A DNA stretch of 64,000 nucleotides from Nocardioides deserti (GCF_014266025.1 NZ_JACMYC010000003.1:372001-436000), one strand, 5' to 3'. Counted from the first letter of the stretch, positions 44,510 through 54,453 are shown. The notes: generated by a model not told the origin, from the sequence alone. A program made the numbers and translations.

Positions 44510-45240
44510 CGGCGGTCCTGCCGGGCCAGCTCGGCGAAGCGCTCGGCGACAGGCCGCCAGGCCGCCTCGAGCTCGGGCCGGGCCACCTCGATGTCGGCGA
44601 GCAGCCGGGCCTGGTCGATGCCGCGGGCCTCGTGCGACCCGCGGTCGTCCTCCGCCCAGGGGCGCAGCACGTCGGCAGTCACCTCGGGGTGCAGCTGGAC
44701 GCCCCAGGCCGCAGGCGCGAACCGCGCCGCCTGCACCTGTCCGTCGGCGGTGCGGGCCAGCACGACGGCGTCGTCGGGGACGCTCGTGACGACGTCGTTG
44801 TTCCAGTGCACGCCGCGCCGGGCGCCGGTCGTGAGCCCGCCGACCAGCGGGTCGTCGACGGCCGCGTCGGTCCAGCCGACCTCGAGCAGGCCGAGCTGCT
44901 GCCCGTCCGGGTTGACCCCGACCGTCCCGCCGAGCGCGGTGGCGACGAGCTGGTGGCCCAGGCAGATGCCGAGGGTGGGCACCCCCGCGGCGACCGCCTG
45001 ACGGACCAGGTCCATCGTCGGCGCGAGCCAGGCGTGGCGCTCGGCGTCGCGGACCCCCATCGGCCCGCCGAGCACCAGCAGCGCGTCGTGCTGGGCCGCG
45101 TCGAGCGTCGCGGGCACCTGGTCGCCGGCGTAGGGCCGCAGCACGTCGAGCGTGCAGCCGGCCTCGGCCAGCCAGTCGCCGACGAGCGCCGGCGGGCAGT
45201 CGCGGTCGTGCTCGACCACCAGCACGCGCGGGCCGGTCAC
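44506..45240 (-). CDS. Class I glutamine amidotransferase
   Basis: The 244-residue GATase1 protein has the nucleophile Cys in GICLGHQLVA (about 95), and the His-Glu pair in LHPEV. DALLVLGGPMGV is the oxyanion strand. It resembles GuaA-like stand-alone amidotransferases. The GTG at 45240 overlaps the upstream membrane gene stop and its own stop overlaps the glnE start, so it is locked in the glutamine operon. It may act in glutamine or gamma-glutamyl turnover. Confidence 0.88.
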   Translation of the reverse strand: MTGPRVLVVEHDRDCPPALVGDWLAEAGCTLDVLRPYAGDQVPATLDAAQHDALLVLGGPMGVRDAERHAWLAPTMDLVRQAVAAGVPTLGICLGHQLVATALGGTVGVNPDGQQLGLLEVGWTDAAVDDPLVGGLTTGARRGVHWNNDVVTSVPDDAVVLARTADGQVQAARFAPAAWGVQLHPEVTADVLRPWAEDDRGSHEARGIDQARLLADIEVARPELEAAWRPVAERFAELARQDRR

Positions 45241-45662
45241 CGGCGGTAGCCCTTCGGCACGCCCGGCTTGGTGTCGAGCGAGGGGTCGTCGGCGATCAGC
45301 GCGAGGAACAGCACGCTGAGCCCCACGACGATCGTCACGAACCCGATCTGGCCCAGCAGCACCGAGGCCGGCAGCAGCGCCACGCCGACGACGACGCACC
45401 AGCGCTTGGCCTCGGCCGTCCGCGAGGGCAGCGCCCGGAGCGCGAAGCCGGTGACCCCGAGGACGACGACCGCCGCCACGGTGAGCGACACGGCGTACGT
45501 CAGCGCACCGCTGTCGTCGGGCAGCACGCTCACGAGGATCCACACCGCGAACGCCGCCACGACGGCGCCGATGCCCAGCGCGACGTACAGCGCCATCCGC
45601 AGGCGGCGCTCGCGGTCCTGGCTGTAGACGACCGCGTCGTCGGCGGCCCCGTTGCGTGCCAC
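45237..45662 (-). CDS. Small membrane protein in the glnA2-glnE operon
   Basis: The 141-residue product has an N-terminal cytosolic DRERRLR segment and four membrane helices (MALYVALGIGAVVAAFAVWIL, YAVSLTVAAVVVLGVTGFAL, CVVVGVALLPASVLLG, FVTIVVGLSVLFLALIA). The GTG at 45662 lies 2 bp after the glnA2 stop. Its conserved-looking C-terminus reads DTKPGVPKGYR. Family name unknown to me. Confidence 0.78.
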   Translation of the reverse strand: MARNGAADDAVVYSQDRERRLRMALYVALGIGAVVAAFAVWILVSVLPDDSGALTYAVSLTVAAVVVLGVTGFALRALPSRTAEAKRWCVVVGVALLPASVLLGQIGFVTIVVGLSVLFLALIADDPSLDTKPGVPKGYRR

Positions 45663-45664
45663 GG

Positions 45665-47002
45665 TCAGATGACCGGCAGCATCCGGTCCCGCTCGAAGGC
45701 GGAGACCTGGCCGCGGTACTCGTCCCACTCCGCGCGCTTGTTGCGGAGGAAGAAGTCGAAGACCTGCTCGCCGAGGGTCTCGGCCAGCAGCTCGGAGCTC
45801 TCGGCGATCGTGATCGCCTCGTTCAGGTTCTTCGGCAGCGGCTCGATGCCCAGCGCGGTGCGCTCGCGCTCGGTCAGCGACCACACGTCGTCCTCGGCCT
45901 CGCGCGGCAGCTCGTACTCGCCCTCGATCCCCTTCATGCCCGCGGCCAGCACGGCGGCGAAGGCGAGGTAGGGGTTGCAGGCGGCGTCGATCGTGCGCAG
46001 CTCGACGCGGGTCGACTGCCCCTTGTTCGGCTTGTACATCGGCACGCGCACCATGGCGGAGCGGTTGTTGTGGCCCCAGCAGATGTAGGAGGGCGCCTCA
46101 CCGCCGAACATCATCCGCTTGTAGCTGTTGACCCACTGGTTGGTGACCACGCTGATCTCCCGCGCGTGGTGCAGGACGCCGGCGATGAACTGCCGGCCGG
46201 TGCGGGAGAGCTGGTACTGCGCGCCCGCCTCGTAGAAGGCGTTCTGGTCGCCCTCGAAGAGGGACACGTGCGTGTGCATGCCCGACCCGGGGTGGGTGGT
46301 GAACGGCTTGGGCATGAACGAGGCCCAGATGTCCTGCCCGAGCGCGACCTCCCGGATCACCGTCCGGAACGTCATGATGTTGTCGGCGGTCGTCAGCGCG
46401 TCGGCGTACCGCAGGTCGATCTCCTGCTGGCCCGGGCCGCCCTCGTGGTGGCTGAACTCCACCGAGATGCCCATCGACTCCAGCATCGTGATCGCCTCGC
46501 GGCGGAAGTCCGCGCCCTTGGACTGCGCGGTGTGGTCGAAGTAGCCGCTCCGGTCGACCGGCACCGGCTCCTCGCCCGCCTCGGGGGCGTTCTTGAACAG
46601 GTAGAACTCGATCTCGGGGTGGGTGTAGAAGGTGAACCCGCGATCGGCCGCCTTGCTCAGCGTTCGCTTGAGCACGTGGCGGGGATCGGCGTACGACGGC
46701 GAGCCGTCGGGCATCTCGATGTCGCAGAACATCCGCGCGGTCGAGGGGCCCTCGCCGCGCCACGGGAGGATCTGGAACGTCGACGGGTCCGGCTTGGCCA
46801 GCATGTCGGCCTCGTAGACCCGGGCGAAACCCTCGATCGCCGACCCGTCGAAGCCGATGCCCTCGTCGAACGCCCCCTCCAGCTCGGCCGGGGCCACCGC
46901 CACGGACTTGAGGAAGCCCAGGACGTCGGTGAACCAGAGCCGGACGAACCGGACGTCACGCTCCTCGAGACTGCGGAGAACGAAGTCTTCCTGCTTGCCC
47001 AT
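45665..47002 (-). CDS. glnA: Type I glutamine synthetase, GlnA2-like
   Basis: The 445-residue enzyme has the GSI domains: N-terminal RFVRLWFTDVLG, the DGSAIEGF latch-like region, PEIEFYLF, the ammonium/ATP block SGMHTHVSLF, and NRSAMVRVP. At the place of the adenylylated tyrosine it reads DDVWSLTERER, so Tyr is replaced by Trp and GlnE is not expected to modify it. This and the glnE neighbour match mycobacterial glnA2. The ATG at 47002 starts with MGKQEDFVLRSLEER. Confidence 0.95.
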   Translation of the reverse strand: MGKQEDFVLRSLEERDVRFVRLWFTDVLGFLKSVAVAPAELEGAFDEGIGFDGSAIEGFARVYEADMLAKPDPSTFQILPWRGEGPSTARMFCDIEMPDGSPSYADPRHVLKRTLSKAADRGFTFYTHPEIEFYLFKNAPEAGEEPVPVDRSGYFDHTAQSKGADFRREAITMLESMGISVEFSHHEGGPGQQEIDLRYADALTTADNIMTFRTVIREVALGQDIWASFMPKPFTTHPGSGMHTHVSLFEGDQNAFYEAGAQYQLSRTGRQFIAGVLHHAREISVVTNQWVNSYKRMMFGGEAPSYICWGHNNRSAMVRVPMYKPNKGQSTRVELRTIDAACNPYLAFAAVLAAGMKGIEGEYELPREAEDDVWSLTERERTALGIEPLPKNLNEAITIAESSELLAETLGEQVFDFFLRNKRAEWDEYRGQVSAFERDRMLPVI

Positions 47003-47056
47003 GGCGTCAGCCTAGGGCCGGGCCCCCTCGGCCCGCCCGCCGCCACCCCGCCCGGG

Positions 47057-47680
47057 TCAGTCGTGGCAGATGTCGGCGTCCTGGGTGCCCAGCACGCCGC
47101 CGTACGCACGACGCATCGGCTCGTGCCAGTCCTGGGTGACGCGGGTGAAGGCGAGGGCGCCGGGCACCTTCTTCTTCACCCCGTCGACCATGACCTTGCG
47201 GACGACCACCTTCGTGCGTGCCTCGTCGCTGCGGGTGCCGGCCCAGCACGAGCTCGCGACGCCCGCCTTGCGCGCCTGCTTGAAGCTCACCCGGTCGCCG
47301 ACGGCCTGGCCGCGGTAGCGCTGCACGACCGTCGTGACGTAGCCGGTGTGGCCCTCCCACGGCGCCCGGATCGTCATCGACATGCCCCAGGTGCGCCGGG
47401 GGCTCACCATGAAGCGGACCTCGCCGTCCTCGACCTGCTTGACCTTCGACTGCCACACGACCGGCTGCTCCGCCCCCTCCGGGAGGCGGACGTTGGCCAG
47501 CTGGACGGTGCAGCCCTCGCAGTCGGGGACCTCGTAGACCAGCGTGGTCAGGTCGGTGCTGCCGGGGCTGCTGCTCGGGCTCGTGCTCGCGGGGGCGGCG
47601 ACGGACGTGCCCGCCACGACCGTCCCCGAGAACGCCACGGACGCTGCGGCGATCGCCGCCGCGGTGCGGAACGTCATCAT
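47057..47680 (-). CDS. Secreted protein of unknown function
   Basis: The 207-residue product has a signal peptide (MMTFRTAAAIAAASVAFSGTVVAGTSVAAPA), a Ser/Thr/Pro spacer, and a beta-rich domain with three or more cysteines (VPDCEGCTVQ, ASSCWAGT, DICHD at the end) likely to form disulfides. Two adjacent ATG codons (47680 and 47677) are both possible. It follows glnA2's divergent side by 54 bp on the same strand, with its own promoter region. Confidence 0.75.
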   Translation of the reverse strand: MMTFRTAAAIAAASVAFSGTVVAGTSVAAPASTSPSSSPGSTDLTTLVYEVPDCEGCTVQLANVRLPEGAEQPVVWQSKVKQVEDGEVRFMVSPRRTWGMSMTIRAPWEGHTGYVTTVVQRYRGQAVGDRVSFKQARKAGVASSCWAGTRSDEARTKVVVRKVMVDGVKKKVPGALAFTRVTQDWHEPMRRAYGGVLGTQDADICHD

Positions 47681-47782
47681 CTTCTGCTCTCTGCTCGGTG
47701 CCGGGACTCCGTGCCCCGGTCTGCGAGGAGGTGACGCCCGAGCGGACCGTCCGGTTGCACGCGAGCTCCGAGGAAAATGCCG

Positions 47783-47815
47783 CGAGCGGCCGCCGGGGTT
47801 GCCGGCGACCGCTCG
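47783..47815 (-). terminator. Terminator after nadE
   Basis: CGAGCGGCCGCCGG (47783-47796) pairs with CCGGCGACCGCTCG (47802-47815) with one mismatch and a 5-base loop. On the minus strand the stem is followed by GGCATTTTCC. It lies 44 bp after the nadE stop and ends transcription before the secreted-protein gene. Confidence 0.75.
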
Positions 47816-47858
47816 GGGGTCGGGGTCCGCGAGTCCCCTGAGGGACACCGCCCCTCGA

Positions 47859-49895
47859 TCACTCCTCCGGCACGTGCGCCTCGATCTCGGCCAGCCACGC
47901 GGCGGCCGACGCGTCCGACGGCATCCGCCAGTCACCGCGCGGCGACATGGTCCCGCCGGCGGAGACCTTCGGGCCGTTCGGCAGCGCCGAGCGCTTGAAC
48001 TGGCTGGCGAAGAACCGCTTCACGAAGAGCACCAGCCAGCGGCGGATCTCCGCGAGGTCGTACTCCGCGCGCCGGTGCTCGGGGAAGTTCGGCGGCCACT
48101 CGCCGGCCTCCTTGTCGCGCCAGGCGTGCCACGCCATGAACGCGATCTTCGAGGGCGGCATGCCGTAGCGCAGCACGTGGAAGAGCGTGAAGTCCTGCAG
48201 GGCGTAGGGACCGACGCTGTCCTCGGTGCGCTGGGGCAGCTTGTCCTCGCGAGTGGGGATCAGCTCGGGGGTGATCTCCTGCTCGAGGATCTCCTGGAGC
48301 ACCTCGTTGGTGTCCGCCTCGAACTGCTCGCTGCTGATCACCCACCGGATCAGGTGCTGCACCAGCGTCTTTGGCACCCCGGAGTTCACGGTGTAGTGCG
48401 ACATCTGGTCGCCGACGCCGTACGTGCACCAGCCCAGGGCCAGCTCGGAGAGGTCCCCGGTGCCGAGGACGATGCCGCCGCGGTGGTTCGCCAGCCGGAA
48501 GAGGTAGTCGGTGCGCAGGCCGGCCTGGACGTTCTCGAAGGTGATGTCGAAGACCTCCTCCCCCTCCGCGTAGGGGTGGCCGAGGTCCGCCAGCATCTGC
48601 GCGGCCGCCGGGGTGATGTCGATCTCCTCGAAGGTCACGCCCAGCGACTGCGAGAGCCGGGTGGCGTACGACTTCGTGGTGTCCCCGGTCGCGAACCCCG
48701 GCAGCGTGAAGGCGTGGATGTCGCTCCGCGGCCGGCCGAGCCGGTCCATCGCCCGCGCCGCGACGATCAGCGCGTGGGTGGAGTCGAGGCCGCCCGAGAC
48801 GCCGATGACGACCTTCGGCTGACCGATCGACTCCAGGCGCCGCTCGAGGCCGGAGACCTGGATGTTGTAGGCCTCGTAGCAGTCCTGCGCGAGCCGCTCG
48901 GCGTCGTCGGGCACGAACGGATAGCGGTCGACCTTGCGCCGCAGCCCGATGTCGCCGGTCGGCGGGTCGAGCTCGAGCTCGATCGTGCGGAAGTCGGCGT
49001 ACGACGCGTGCGAACGCCGGTTGTCGTCGAATGTCCCCGTGCGCAGCCGCTCGAGGCGGTTGCGGTCCAGGTCGGTGTCGACGACCGTCCGGCGCGGGCC
49101 GTCGGGGAACCGCTCGGTCTCCCCCAGCAGCTCGCCGTGTTCGTAGACCATCGTCTGGCCGTCCCACGACAGGTCGGTCGTCGACTCGCCCTGCCCGGCG
49201 GCCGCATAGACGTACGTCGCCAGGCAGCGCGACGAGGCCGACCGCGCGAGCAGCTTGCGGTCCTCGGCCCGGCCCACGGTGATCGGGCTGCCCGACAGGT
49301 TGGCCAGCACCGTCGCGCCGGCCAGCGCGGCCTCGGCGCTGGGCGGGATCGGCACCCACATGTCCTCGCACACCTCGACGTGGAGGACGAGCCCGCGCAC
49401 GTCGGTCGCGGCGAAGAGCAGGTCGTTGCCGAGCGGCACCTCCTGGCCGGCCACGACGGTCGTGCCACCGAGGTCGTCACCGGGGGCGAACCAGCGGCGC
49501 TCGTAGAACTCGCGGTAGTTCGGCAGGTAGGACTTCGGCGCGACGCCGAGCACCCGGCCGCGGTGGACGACGACCGCGGTGTTGAGCACGCGGTTGCCGT
49601 GCGCGAGCGGGGCGCCCACGACGATGATCGGCAGCAGGTCCTCGGAGGCGGCGACGATCTCGGCGAGCGCGTCCTCCACGGCGTCGAGCAGCACGTCTTG
49701 GAGGAAGAGGTCCTCCGCGGAGTAGCCGCTCAGGCACAGCTCGGGGAAGACCGCGACCGCGACGCCCTCCTCCGAGCACTCCCGTGCCTGTTCGAGGACG
49801 GTCCGGGCGTTGGCCGCCGGGTCCCCCAGCGCGATCGGCATCGTGCAGGCCGCGACGCGCGCGAACCCGTGGGCGTAGGCGGAGTAGAAGTCCAC
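47859..49895 (-). CDS. nadE: Glutamine-dependent NAD+ synthetase
   Basis: The 678-residue enzyme has an N-terminal nitrilase-type glutaminase (about 1-280: [15 protein letters not shown] with catalytic Glu, [15 protein letters not shown] with the Lys/Tyr region, [10 protein letters not shown] with the Cys) and a C-terminal ATP-pyrophosphatase synthetase ([13 protein letters not shown]-loop, [16 protein letters not shown]). The GTG at 49895 is chosen because the family begins DFYSAYxHGF; an ATG at 49928 would add 11 residues. It diverges from the VOC gene. Confidence 0.94.
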   Translation of the reverse strand: MDFYSAYAHGFARVAACTMPIALGDPAANARTVLEQARECSEEGVAVAVFPELCLSGYSAEDLFLQDVLLDAVEDALAEIVAASEDLLPIIVVGAPLAHGNRVLNTAVVVHRGRVLGVAPKSYLPNYREFYERRWFAPGDDLGGTTVVAGQEVPLGNDLLFAATDVRGLVLHVEVCEDMWVPIPPSAEAALAGATVLANLSGSPITVGRAEDRKLLARSASSRCLATYVYAAAGQGESTTDLSWDGQTMVYEHGELLGETERFPDGPRRTVVDTDLDRNRLERLRTGTFDDNRRSHASYADFRTIELELDPPTGDIGLRRKVDRYPFVPDDAERLAQDCYEAYNIQVSGLERRLESIGQPKVVIGVSGGLDSTHALIVAARAMDRLGRPRSDIHAFTLPGFATGDTTKSYATRLSQSLGVTFEEIDITPAAAQMLADLGHPYAEGEEVFDITFENVQAGLRTDYLFRLANHRGGIVLGTGDLSELALGWCTYGVGDQMSHYTVNSGVPKTLVQHLIRWVISSEQFEADTNEVLQEILEQEITPELIPTREDKLPQRTEDSVGPYALQDFTLFHVLRYGMPPSKIAFMAWHAWRDKEAGEWPPNFPEHRRAEYDLAEIRRWLVLFVKRFFASQFKRSALPNGPKVSAGGTMSPRGDWRMPSDASAAAWLAEIEAHVPEE

Positions 49896-49999
49896 AGTGG
49901 CGAGTTTCCCAGGTCGGCGGCTCGGCATGCCTCGGCCACCGGCGATGAGTCCCGCGACGTCGGCGGGTCGGAGGTGTCACCCCGACCCGAGGAGACGCC

Positions 50000-50497
50000 A
50001 TGACCGTCCACCCGACCAGCATCAGCCCGTGCCTGTGGTTCGACGACCAGCTGGAGGAGGCGGCGGCGTTCTACGTGTCGATCTTCCCGGGCTCGTCGAT
50101 GGGCCACCTCAGCCGCTACACCGAGGCCGGTCCCGGCGAGCCGGGGGCGGTGATGGCGGGTGAGTTCGTGCTCGACGGCATCACCTTCCGCGGGATCAAC
50201 GGCGGGCCGCAGTTCCCGTTCACCGAGGCGGTGTCCTTCGAGATCTCGTGCCGCGACCAGGCCGAGGTCGACCGGTACTGGCACGCGCTCCTCGCCGACG
50301 GTGGCGAGGAGTCGATGTGCGGGTGGCTCAAGGACCGGTTCGGGCTGTCGTGGCAGGTCGTGCCGACCCGGCTCTACGAGCTGGTGTCCGACCCCGACCC
50401 CGCTCGCGCCCAGGCCGCCGTGCAGGCGATGCTCGGCATGCGGCGCATCGTCGTCGCCGACCTCGAGGCGGCGGTCGACGCGGCAGTCCCGGCGTGA
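50000..50497 (+). CDS. VOC-family protein (PhnB/3-demethylubiquinone methyltransferase-like)
   Basis: The 165-residue protein has the start pattern ISPCLWFDDQLEEAAAFYVSIFPGSS, then FRGINGGPQFPFTEAVSFEISCRDQAEVDRYW and GWLKDRFGLSWQVVP. These are typical of PhnB-like glyoxalase-fold proteins. GAGGAGAC precedes the ATG at 50000. Substrate unknown. Confidence 0.88.
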   Translation: MTVHPTSISPCLWFDDQLEEAAAFYVSIFPGSSMGHLSRYTEAGPGEPGAVMAGEFVLDGITFRGINGGPQFPFTEAVSFEISCRDQAEVDRYWHALLADGGEESMCGWLKDRFGLSWQVVPTRLYELVSDPDPARAQAAVQAMLGMRRIVVADLEAAVDAAVPA

Positions 50498-50574
50498 CCA
50501 GCGGCACAGGCGCTCGCGGGGTACCCCGGCACTAGCCTGGAAGCGGTCCGTGGACCTCACCAGGAGGCCGCGAG

Positions 50575-51453
50575 ATGACACCCCGAGGGAGCCCTGCCAT
50601 GAGCGAGGAGACCGCGCCGTACGGCACCGGACCGGCGAAGCCGGCCGGGAGCGCACCGGTCAAGCGCGTCCGCACCCACCACCTGCGCGAGATGAAGGAG
50701 CGCGGCGAGCGGTTCACGATGCTCACCGCCTACGAGCAGTACGCCGCGCAGACCTTCGACGAGGCCGGCATCGACGTCCTCCTGGTCGGTGACAGCGCCT
50801 CGAACAACGTGTTCGGCAACGAGACGTCGCTGCCGGTGACCGTCGACGAGCTGATCCCGCTCGCGCGCGCCGTGACCCGCTCGGCACGCCGCGCGCTGGT
50901 CGTCGCGGACCTCCCGTTCGGCAGCTACCAGGCCTCGCCCGAGCAGGCCTACCTCACCGCCGTCCGGTTCATGAAGGAGGCCGGCGCCCACGCGGTCAAG
51001 CTCGAGGGCGGCGTCGAGATGGCACCCCAGGTGCGCAAGCTCGTCGAGGGCGGCATCCCGGTCATGGCGCACATCGGCTTCACCCCGCAGAGCGAGCACA
51101 CCCTCGGTGGCTACCGCGTCCAGGGGCGCGGCGAGGCCGCGAAGCGCGTGCTCGAGGAGGCCCGCGCGATGGAGGACGCCGGCGCGTTCGCCGTCGTCAT
51201 GGAGATGGTGCCCGGCGACGTCGCCGCCGAGGTGACGGCGTCGCTCGCGATCCCGACCATCGGCATCGGCGCAGGTGCGGACTGCGACGGCCAGGTGCTG
51301 GTCTGGCAGGACGCCTTCGGCCTCCGGACCGCCAAGATGCCGCGCTTCGTCAAGCAGTACGCCGACCTGCACGGCGTCCTGCTCGCCGCCGCCCAGGAGT
51401 ACGCCGCGGACGTCAAGGCCGGCACGTTCCCCGGGCCCGAGCACACCTTCTGA
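50575..51453 (+). CDS. panB: 3-methyl-2-oxobutanoate hydroxymethyltransferase
   Basis: The 292-residue enzyme of pantothenate synthesis shows [76 protein letters not shown] and [23 protein letters not shown] perfect AGGAGG at 50562-50567, 7 bp before the ATG at 50575, decides the start; an in-frame ATG at 50599 is a weaker alternative. No panC or panD is adjacent. Confidence 0.95.
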   Translation: MTPRGSPAMSEETAPYGTGPAKPAGSAPVKRVRTHHLREMKERGERFTMLTAYEQYAAQTFDEAGIDVLLVGDSASNNVFGNETSLPVTVDELIPLARAVTRSARRALVVADLPFGSYQASPEQAYLTAVRFMKEAGAHAVKLEGGVEMAPQVRKLVEGGIPVMAHIGFTPQSEHTLGGYRVQGRGEAAKRVLEEARAMEDAGAFAVVMEMVPGDVAAEVTASLAIPTIGIGAGADCDGQVLVWQDAFGLRTAKMPRFVKQYADLHGVLLAAAQEYAADVKAGTFPGPEHTF

Positions 51454-51492
51454 GCCTTCTCACCCGGTCGACCGGCGGCTAGCGTCGCCCCC

Positions 51493-52656
51493 ATGCGCGC
51501 GCTCTCGGTCGGCCTGCTGTCCTCGTTGGTCCTCACGCTCCCGCCGGCCACGGCCGGGGCTCTCGTCGCGGACGGGCCCTCGGTCGCGCCTGCGGCACCC
51601 GCCGGGAAGGCGGCGCCGGGGCTGCGGGTGCGGACGGTGGTCGCAGGGCTCGACAAGCCGTGGGACGTCAAGCCGATCTCGGGCGGACGGATGCTGGTCA
51701 CCGAGCGCGACCGCGCCCGGGTGCTGGTCGTCAAGGGCGGGAAGGCCCGACCGCTGGACTTCCCGAGCGGGTCGGTGTGGGTCTCCGGCGAGACCGGCCT
51801 GATGTCGCTGGAGGTCGACCCGCGGTTCAAGCAGACCAAGCGGTTCTACACCTGCCAGGGCGGGTTCGCGGGCGGCGGTCGCCGCGACGTGCGGGTCATG
51901 GCGTGGAGGCTGAAGGGCGGCGCGGCCAAGCCGGTGCGGAAGCTGCTCGGCGGCCTCCCGACCTCGAGCGGTCGGCACGGTGGCTGCCGGCTGCTCATCG
52001 CCCGCAACGGCGCGCTGCTCGTCGGCACGGGCGACGCGGCCGTCGGCACGAACCCGCGCAACCTGACGTCCCTCGGTGGCAAGGTGCTGCGGCTGGACCG
52101 CCGCACCGGCAAGCCGTGGCCGGCCAACCCGTTCGCGAAGGCCGGCAACCGCAACAAGCGCTACGTCCTCACCTACGGCCACCGCAACGTCCAGGGCCTC
52201 GCCCAGCGCGCCGACGGCTCGATCTGGTCGGTGGAGCACGGCAGCTTCCGCGACGACGAGGTCAACAAGCTCGTGCGCGGCGGCGACTACGGCTGGCACC
52301 CCGTCCCCGGCTACAACGAGCAGGTCCCGATGACCGACCAGTCGCTGCCCGGCAAGCAGCGCGGCGCCCGTTGGCGCTCGGGCACCCCGACCATCGCCAC
52401 CTCCGGCGCGGCGTGGGTGCGCGGCAAGCGCTGGGGCGCGTACGCCGGCATGCTCGCCGTCGGCGTGCAGAAGGGCGAGCGCGTGCTGTTCCTGCGCTTC
52501 GACGCGAAGGGCCGGTTGAAGGGCTCCCGGACCCCCGCGGCGCTGCGCCAGCACGGCCGGATCCGCTCGGTCGTCAACGCCCCGAACGGCGACCTCCTCG
52601 TCACCACCGACAACGGCTCCGGGCGCGATCGGCTGCTGCGCGTCAGCCCGCGCTGA
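51493..52656 (+). CDS. Secreted PQQ-dependent sugar dehydrogenase-type beta-propeller
   Basis: The 387-residue protein has a signal peptide (residues 1-24, LLSSLVLTLPPATAGA) and the glucose/sorbosone dehydrogenase propeller: VVAGLDKPWDVKPI, GETGLMSLEVDPRF, TGDAAVGTNPRN, YGHRNVQGLA and EHGSFRDDEVNKL. These match the Asd/Gdh-type soluble PQQ enzymes; the His-Arg-Asn motif is kept. No PQQ synthesis genes lie in the window. It would oxidise sugars outside the cell. Confidence 0.88.
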   Translation: MRALSVGLLSSLVLTLPPATAGALVADGPSVAPAAPAGKAAPGLRVRTVVAGLDKPWDVKPISGGRMLVTERDRARVLVVKGGKARPLDFPSGSVWVSGETGLMSLEVDPRFKQTKRFYTCQGGFAGGGRRDVRVMAWRLKGGAAKPVRKLLGGLPTSSGRHGGCRLLIARNGALLVGTGDAAVGTNPRNLTSLGGKVLRLDRRTGKPWPANPFAKAGNRNKRYVLTYGHRNVQGLAQRADGSIWSVEHGSFRDDEVNKLVRGGDYGWHPVPGYNEQVPMTDQSLPGKQRGARWRSGTPTIATSGAAWVRGKRWGAYAGMLAVGVQKGERVLFLRFDAKGRLKGSRTPAALRQHGRIRSVVNAPNGDLLVTTDNGSGRDRLLRVSPR

Positions 52657-53821
52657 CCCGGCCGGCGAGCCCCTCGAGGAGCGGGACCACGTCGGCGACC
52701 GACGGCAGCGCGGCCATCTCGTCGGCGACGGCGCGCGCGCCGGCGGCGTACTGCTCCTCGTGCAGCACCGCCGCGAGCGCCGCCGGCAGCGCGCCGGCGG
52801 CGCCGACGCCACCGGCGACCGCGACGCCGGCGCCGCACGCGGCGACGTGCTCGGCGTTGAGGAACTGGTCGGAGGCGAAGAGCGGCAGCACGACCTGCGG
52901 CACCCCGGCCGCGAGCGTCGCCATGGTCGTGCCGAACCCGCCGTGGCCGACCACGGCCGCGGCGTGCTGGAGGGCCTCTGCCTGCGGCCACCACCGCTGG
53001 ACGCACGCGTTGCCCGGCACGCGCAGGGCGGCGGGGTCGAGGCCGTTGCCCGTCGTCATCAGCACGCGCACCGGCTCGTCGGCGAGCGCCTCGAGGACGG
53101 CGGCGTAGATCGCGGCGAGCATGGGGATCCCGGCCGCCACCGACCCGAAGGACACGTAGACCAGCGGGTGGTCCGGGTCGCCCCACCGCTCGGGCAGCAC
53201 GCCCATCGGGGCCGGCGGCGTCTCGCGGTAGCGGTGCAGCGGCCCGCTCGTCAGGCGCGCCCCGCAGGCGTCGTCGAGCGTGGCGGGGACGCTCGTGAAC
53301 GTCGTCGCCCCGCGCACCGCCGCGCAGCAGGTGCCGGGCGGGAGGCCGACGAGCCCGTCGAGCTCGCCCAGCGGCTCGGTGAGGTACGCCGCCACCCGGC
53401 CCATCAGCGCGGACACGTTCACCGCCACCACCGCCTGCGGGATGCCGGCCGCGAGCGCCGCGGCGAGCGAGCCGAGCTCGACCGGCTCGCGCAGGACCAG
53501 GTCGGGCCGCCACATCTCGACGACCTCGGTGACCCCCGGCAGCGCGGCCCGGGCGTCGAGCCGGCCGAACACCTCGCTCACCACCAGCCGGTTCGCCTCC
53601 TCGGTGCTGAGCGTCGGCAGGCGCCCCATCACCGCGCCCAGCTGCTCGGGCGGCACGTCGTCGAACGGCAGGTGCAGCAGGCCGCTGCGCGCCACCTCCG
53701 GCGCGAACGAACCGGGAGCGGCCACGGCGACCCGGTGGCCCGCGTCCACGCAGGCGCGCGCCACGGGGACGAGCGGGCCGAAGTGGCCGGAGCCGGCAGT
53801 GCTGGCGACGAGCACGCGCAT
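52643..53821 (-). CDS. UGT-type glycosyltransferase (nucleotide disphospho-sugar-binding)
   Basis: The 392-residue GT-B enzyme has N-terminal MRVLVASTAGSGHFGPLVPVARA, the linker and a C-terminal donor-binding domain with YVSFGSVAAG, VQRWWPQAEALQHAAAVVGHGGFGTTMATLAAGVP. It belongs to the GT1 macrolide/antibiotic glycosyltransferase-like family. Acceptor unknown. Its 3' end overlaps the convergent sugar dehydrogenase by 14 bp. Confidence 0.88.
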   Translation of the reverse strand: MRVLVASTAGSGHFGPLVPVARACVDAGHRVAVAAPGSFAPEVARSGLLHLPFDDVPPEQLGAVMGRLPTLSTEEANRLVVSEVFGRLDARAALPGVTEVVEMWRPDLVLREPVELGSLAAALAAGIPQAVVAVNVSALMGRVAAYLTEPLGELDGLVGLPPGTCCAAVRGATTFTSVPATLDDACGARLTSGPLHRYRETPPAPMGVLPERWGDPDHPLVYVSFGSVAAGIPMLAAIYAAVLEALADEPVRVLMTTGNGLDPAALRVPGNACVQRWWPQAEALQHAAAVVGHGGFGTTMATLAAGVPQVVLPLFASDQFLNAEHVAACGAGVAVAGGVGAAGALPAALAAVLHEEQYAAGARAVADEMAALPSVADVVPLLEGLAGRVSAG

Positions 53822-53919
53822 GGCTCCAGCGTCGCAACGGACCTGTCCCGGCGAATCGCCCAGACTGGGGAGGCAGTCGTCGCGCCGGGTGGGACAGCGC
53901 CTGCAGGTGGGAGCGGGAG

Positions 53920-54216
53920 CTAGGCGGTCCAGCCGAGGAAGAACCCGCCGGCGTTGACGAGCACGAACCACAGCACGAGCACGCCCGCGCCCAGCCACGG
54001 CAACCGGTCGGGGTGCGGCGTCCACCAGGCGCAGGCGAGCACGAACGACGCGAGCCACACCAGCACCAGCAGGACGACGCCCCACCACGGCGCGAGCAGG
54101 CCGCTGGCGGCGTACGGGAAGAACGCGGTGGCCACCAGCCCCATGCCGATGAACGGGCGCGGCGAGATCGCGTTCGGGTTGTGCGGGCGGACCTTGCGGC
54201 GACGCGAGAGGTCCAA
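53920..54216 (-). CDS. Small membrane protein
   Basis: The 98-residue product begins with a basic cytosolic segment (MDLSRRRKVRPHNPNAISP), followed by three hydrophobic helices (FIGMGLVATAFFPYAASGLL, WWGVVLLVLVWLASFVLACAWW, WLGAGVLVLWFVLVNAGGFFLG). Family unknown to me. It follows the 77-residue gene by three bases and probably shares its transcript. Confidence 0.75.
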   Translation of the reverse strand: MDLSRRRKVRPHNPNAISPRPFIGMGLVATAFFPYAASGLLAPWWGVVLLVLVWLASFVLACAWWTPHPDRLPWLGAGVLVLWFVLVNAGGFFLGWTA

Positions 54217-54219
54217 GCC

Positions 54220-54453
54220 TCAGGCCCCGGACTCGGGCTCGGGGTCGGGCGCCGAGTCGGGGTCGTCGTCGTTCCAGTCCGGGTCGTTGTCCCAGGCCTC
54301 GTTGCGCTCCTCGGTCTTCTCCAGCGCCCGGGCCGCCTCGGCCTCGGACGGGTAGGGACCGAGCCGGTGCTTGCTCGGACAGAGGTTGTCCTGGGTCTCG
54401 ACGCGGTGGTGCTTGACGCAGAACCAGTACTCCTCGGGCTCGCTCACGCTCAT
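54220..54453 (-). CDS. Small acidic protein with SPOR-like pattern
   Basis: The 77-residue product has YWFCVKHHRVETQDNLCPSKHRLGPYPSEAEAARALEK, with a CVKHH...C arrangement that may bind zinc, and a very acidic tail (DPDWNDDDPDSAPDPEPES). The LGPYPSEAEAARAL segment recalls SPOR-type repeats. Between the membrane protein and TPR genes on the same strand. Function unknown. Confidence 0.72.
   Translation of the reverse strand: MSVSEPEEYWFCVKHHRVETQDNLCPSKHRLGPYPSEAEAARALEKTEERNEAWDNDPDWNDDDPDSAPDPEPESGA

Noticed and set aside
40778-45001. A 1407-codon open frame on the plus strand
   Set aside because: It is antisense to glnE and neighbours, has the Arg/Val/Gly/His-rich composition typical of mirror frames in high-GC DNA, and shows no domain.
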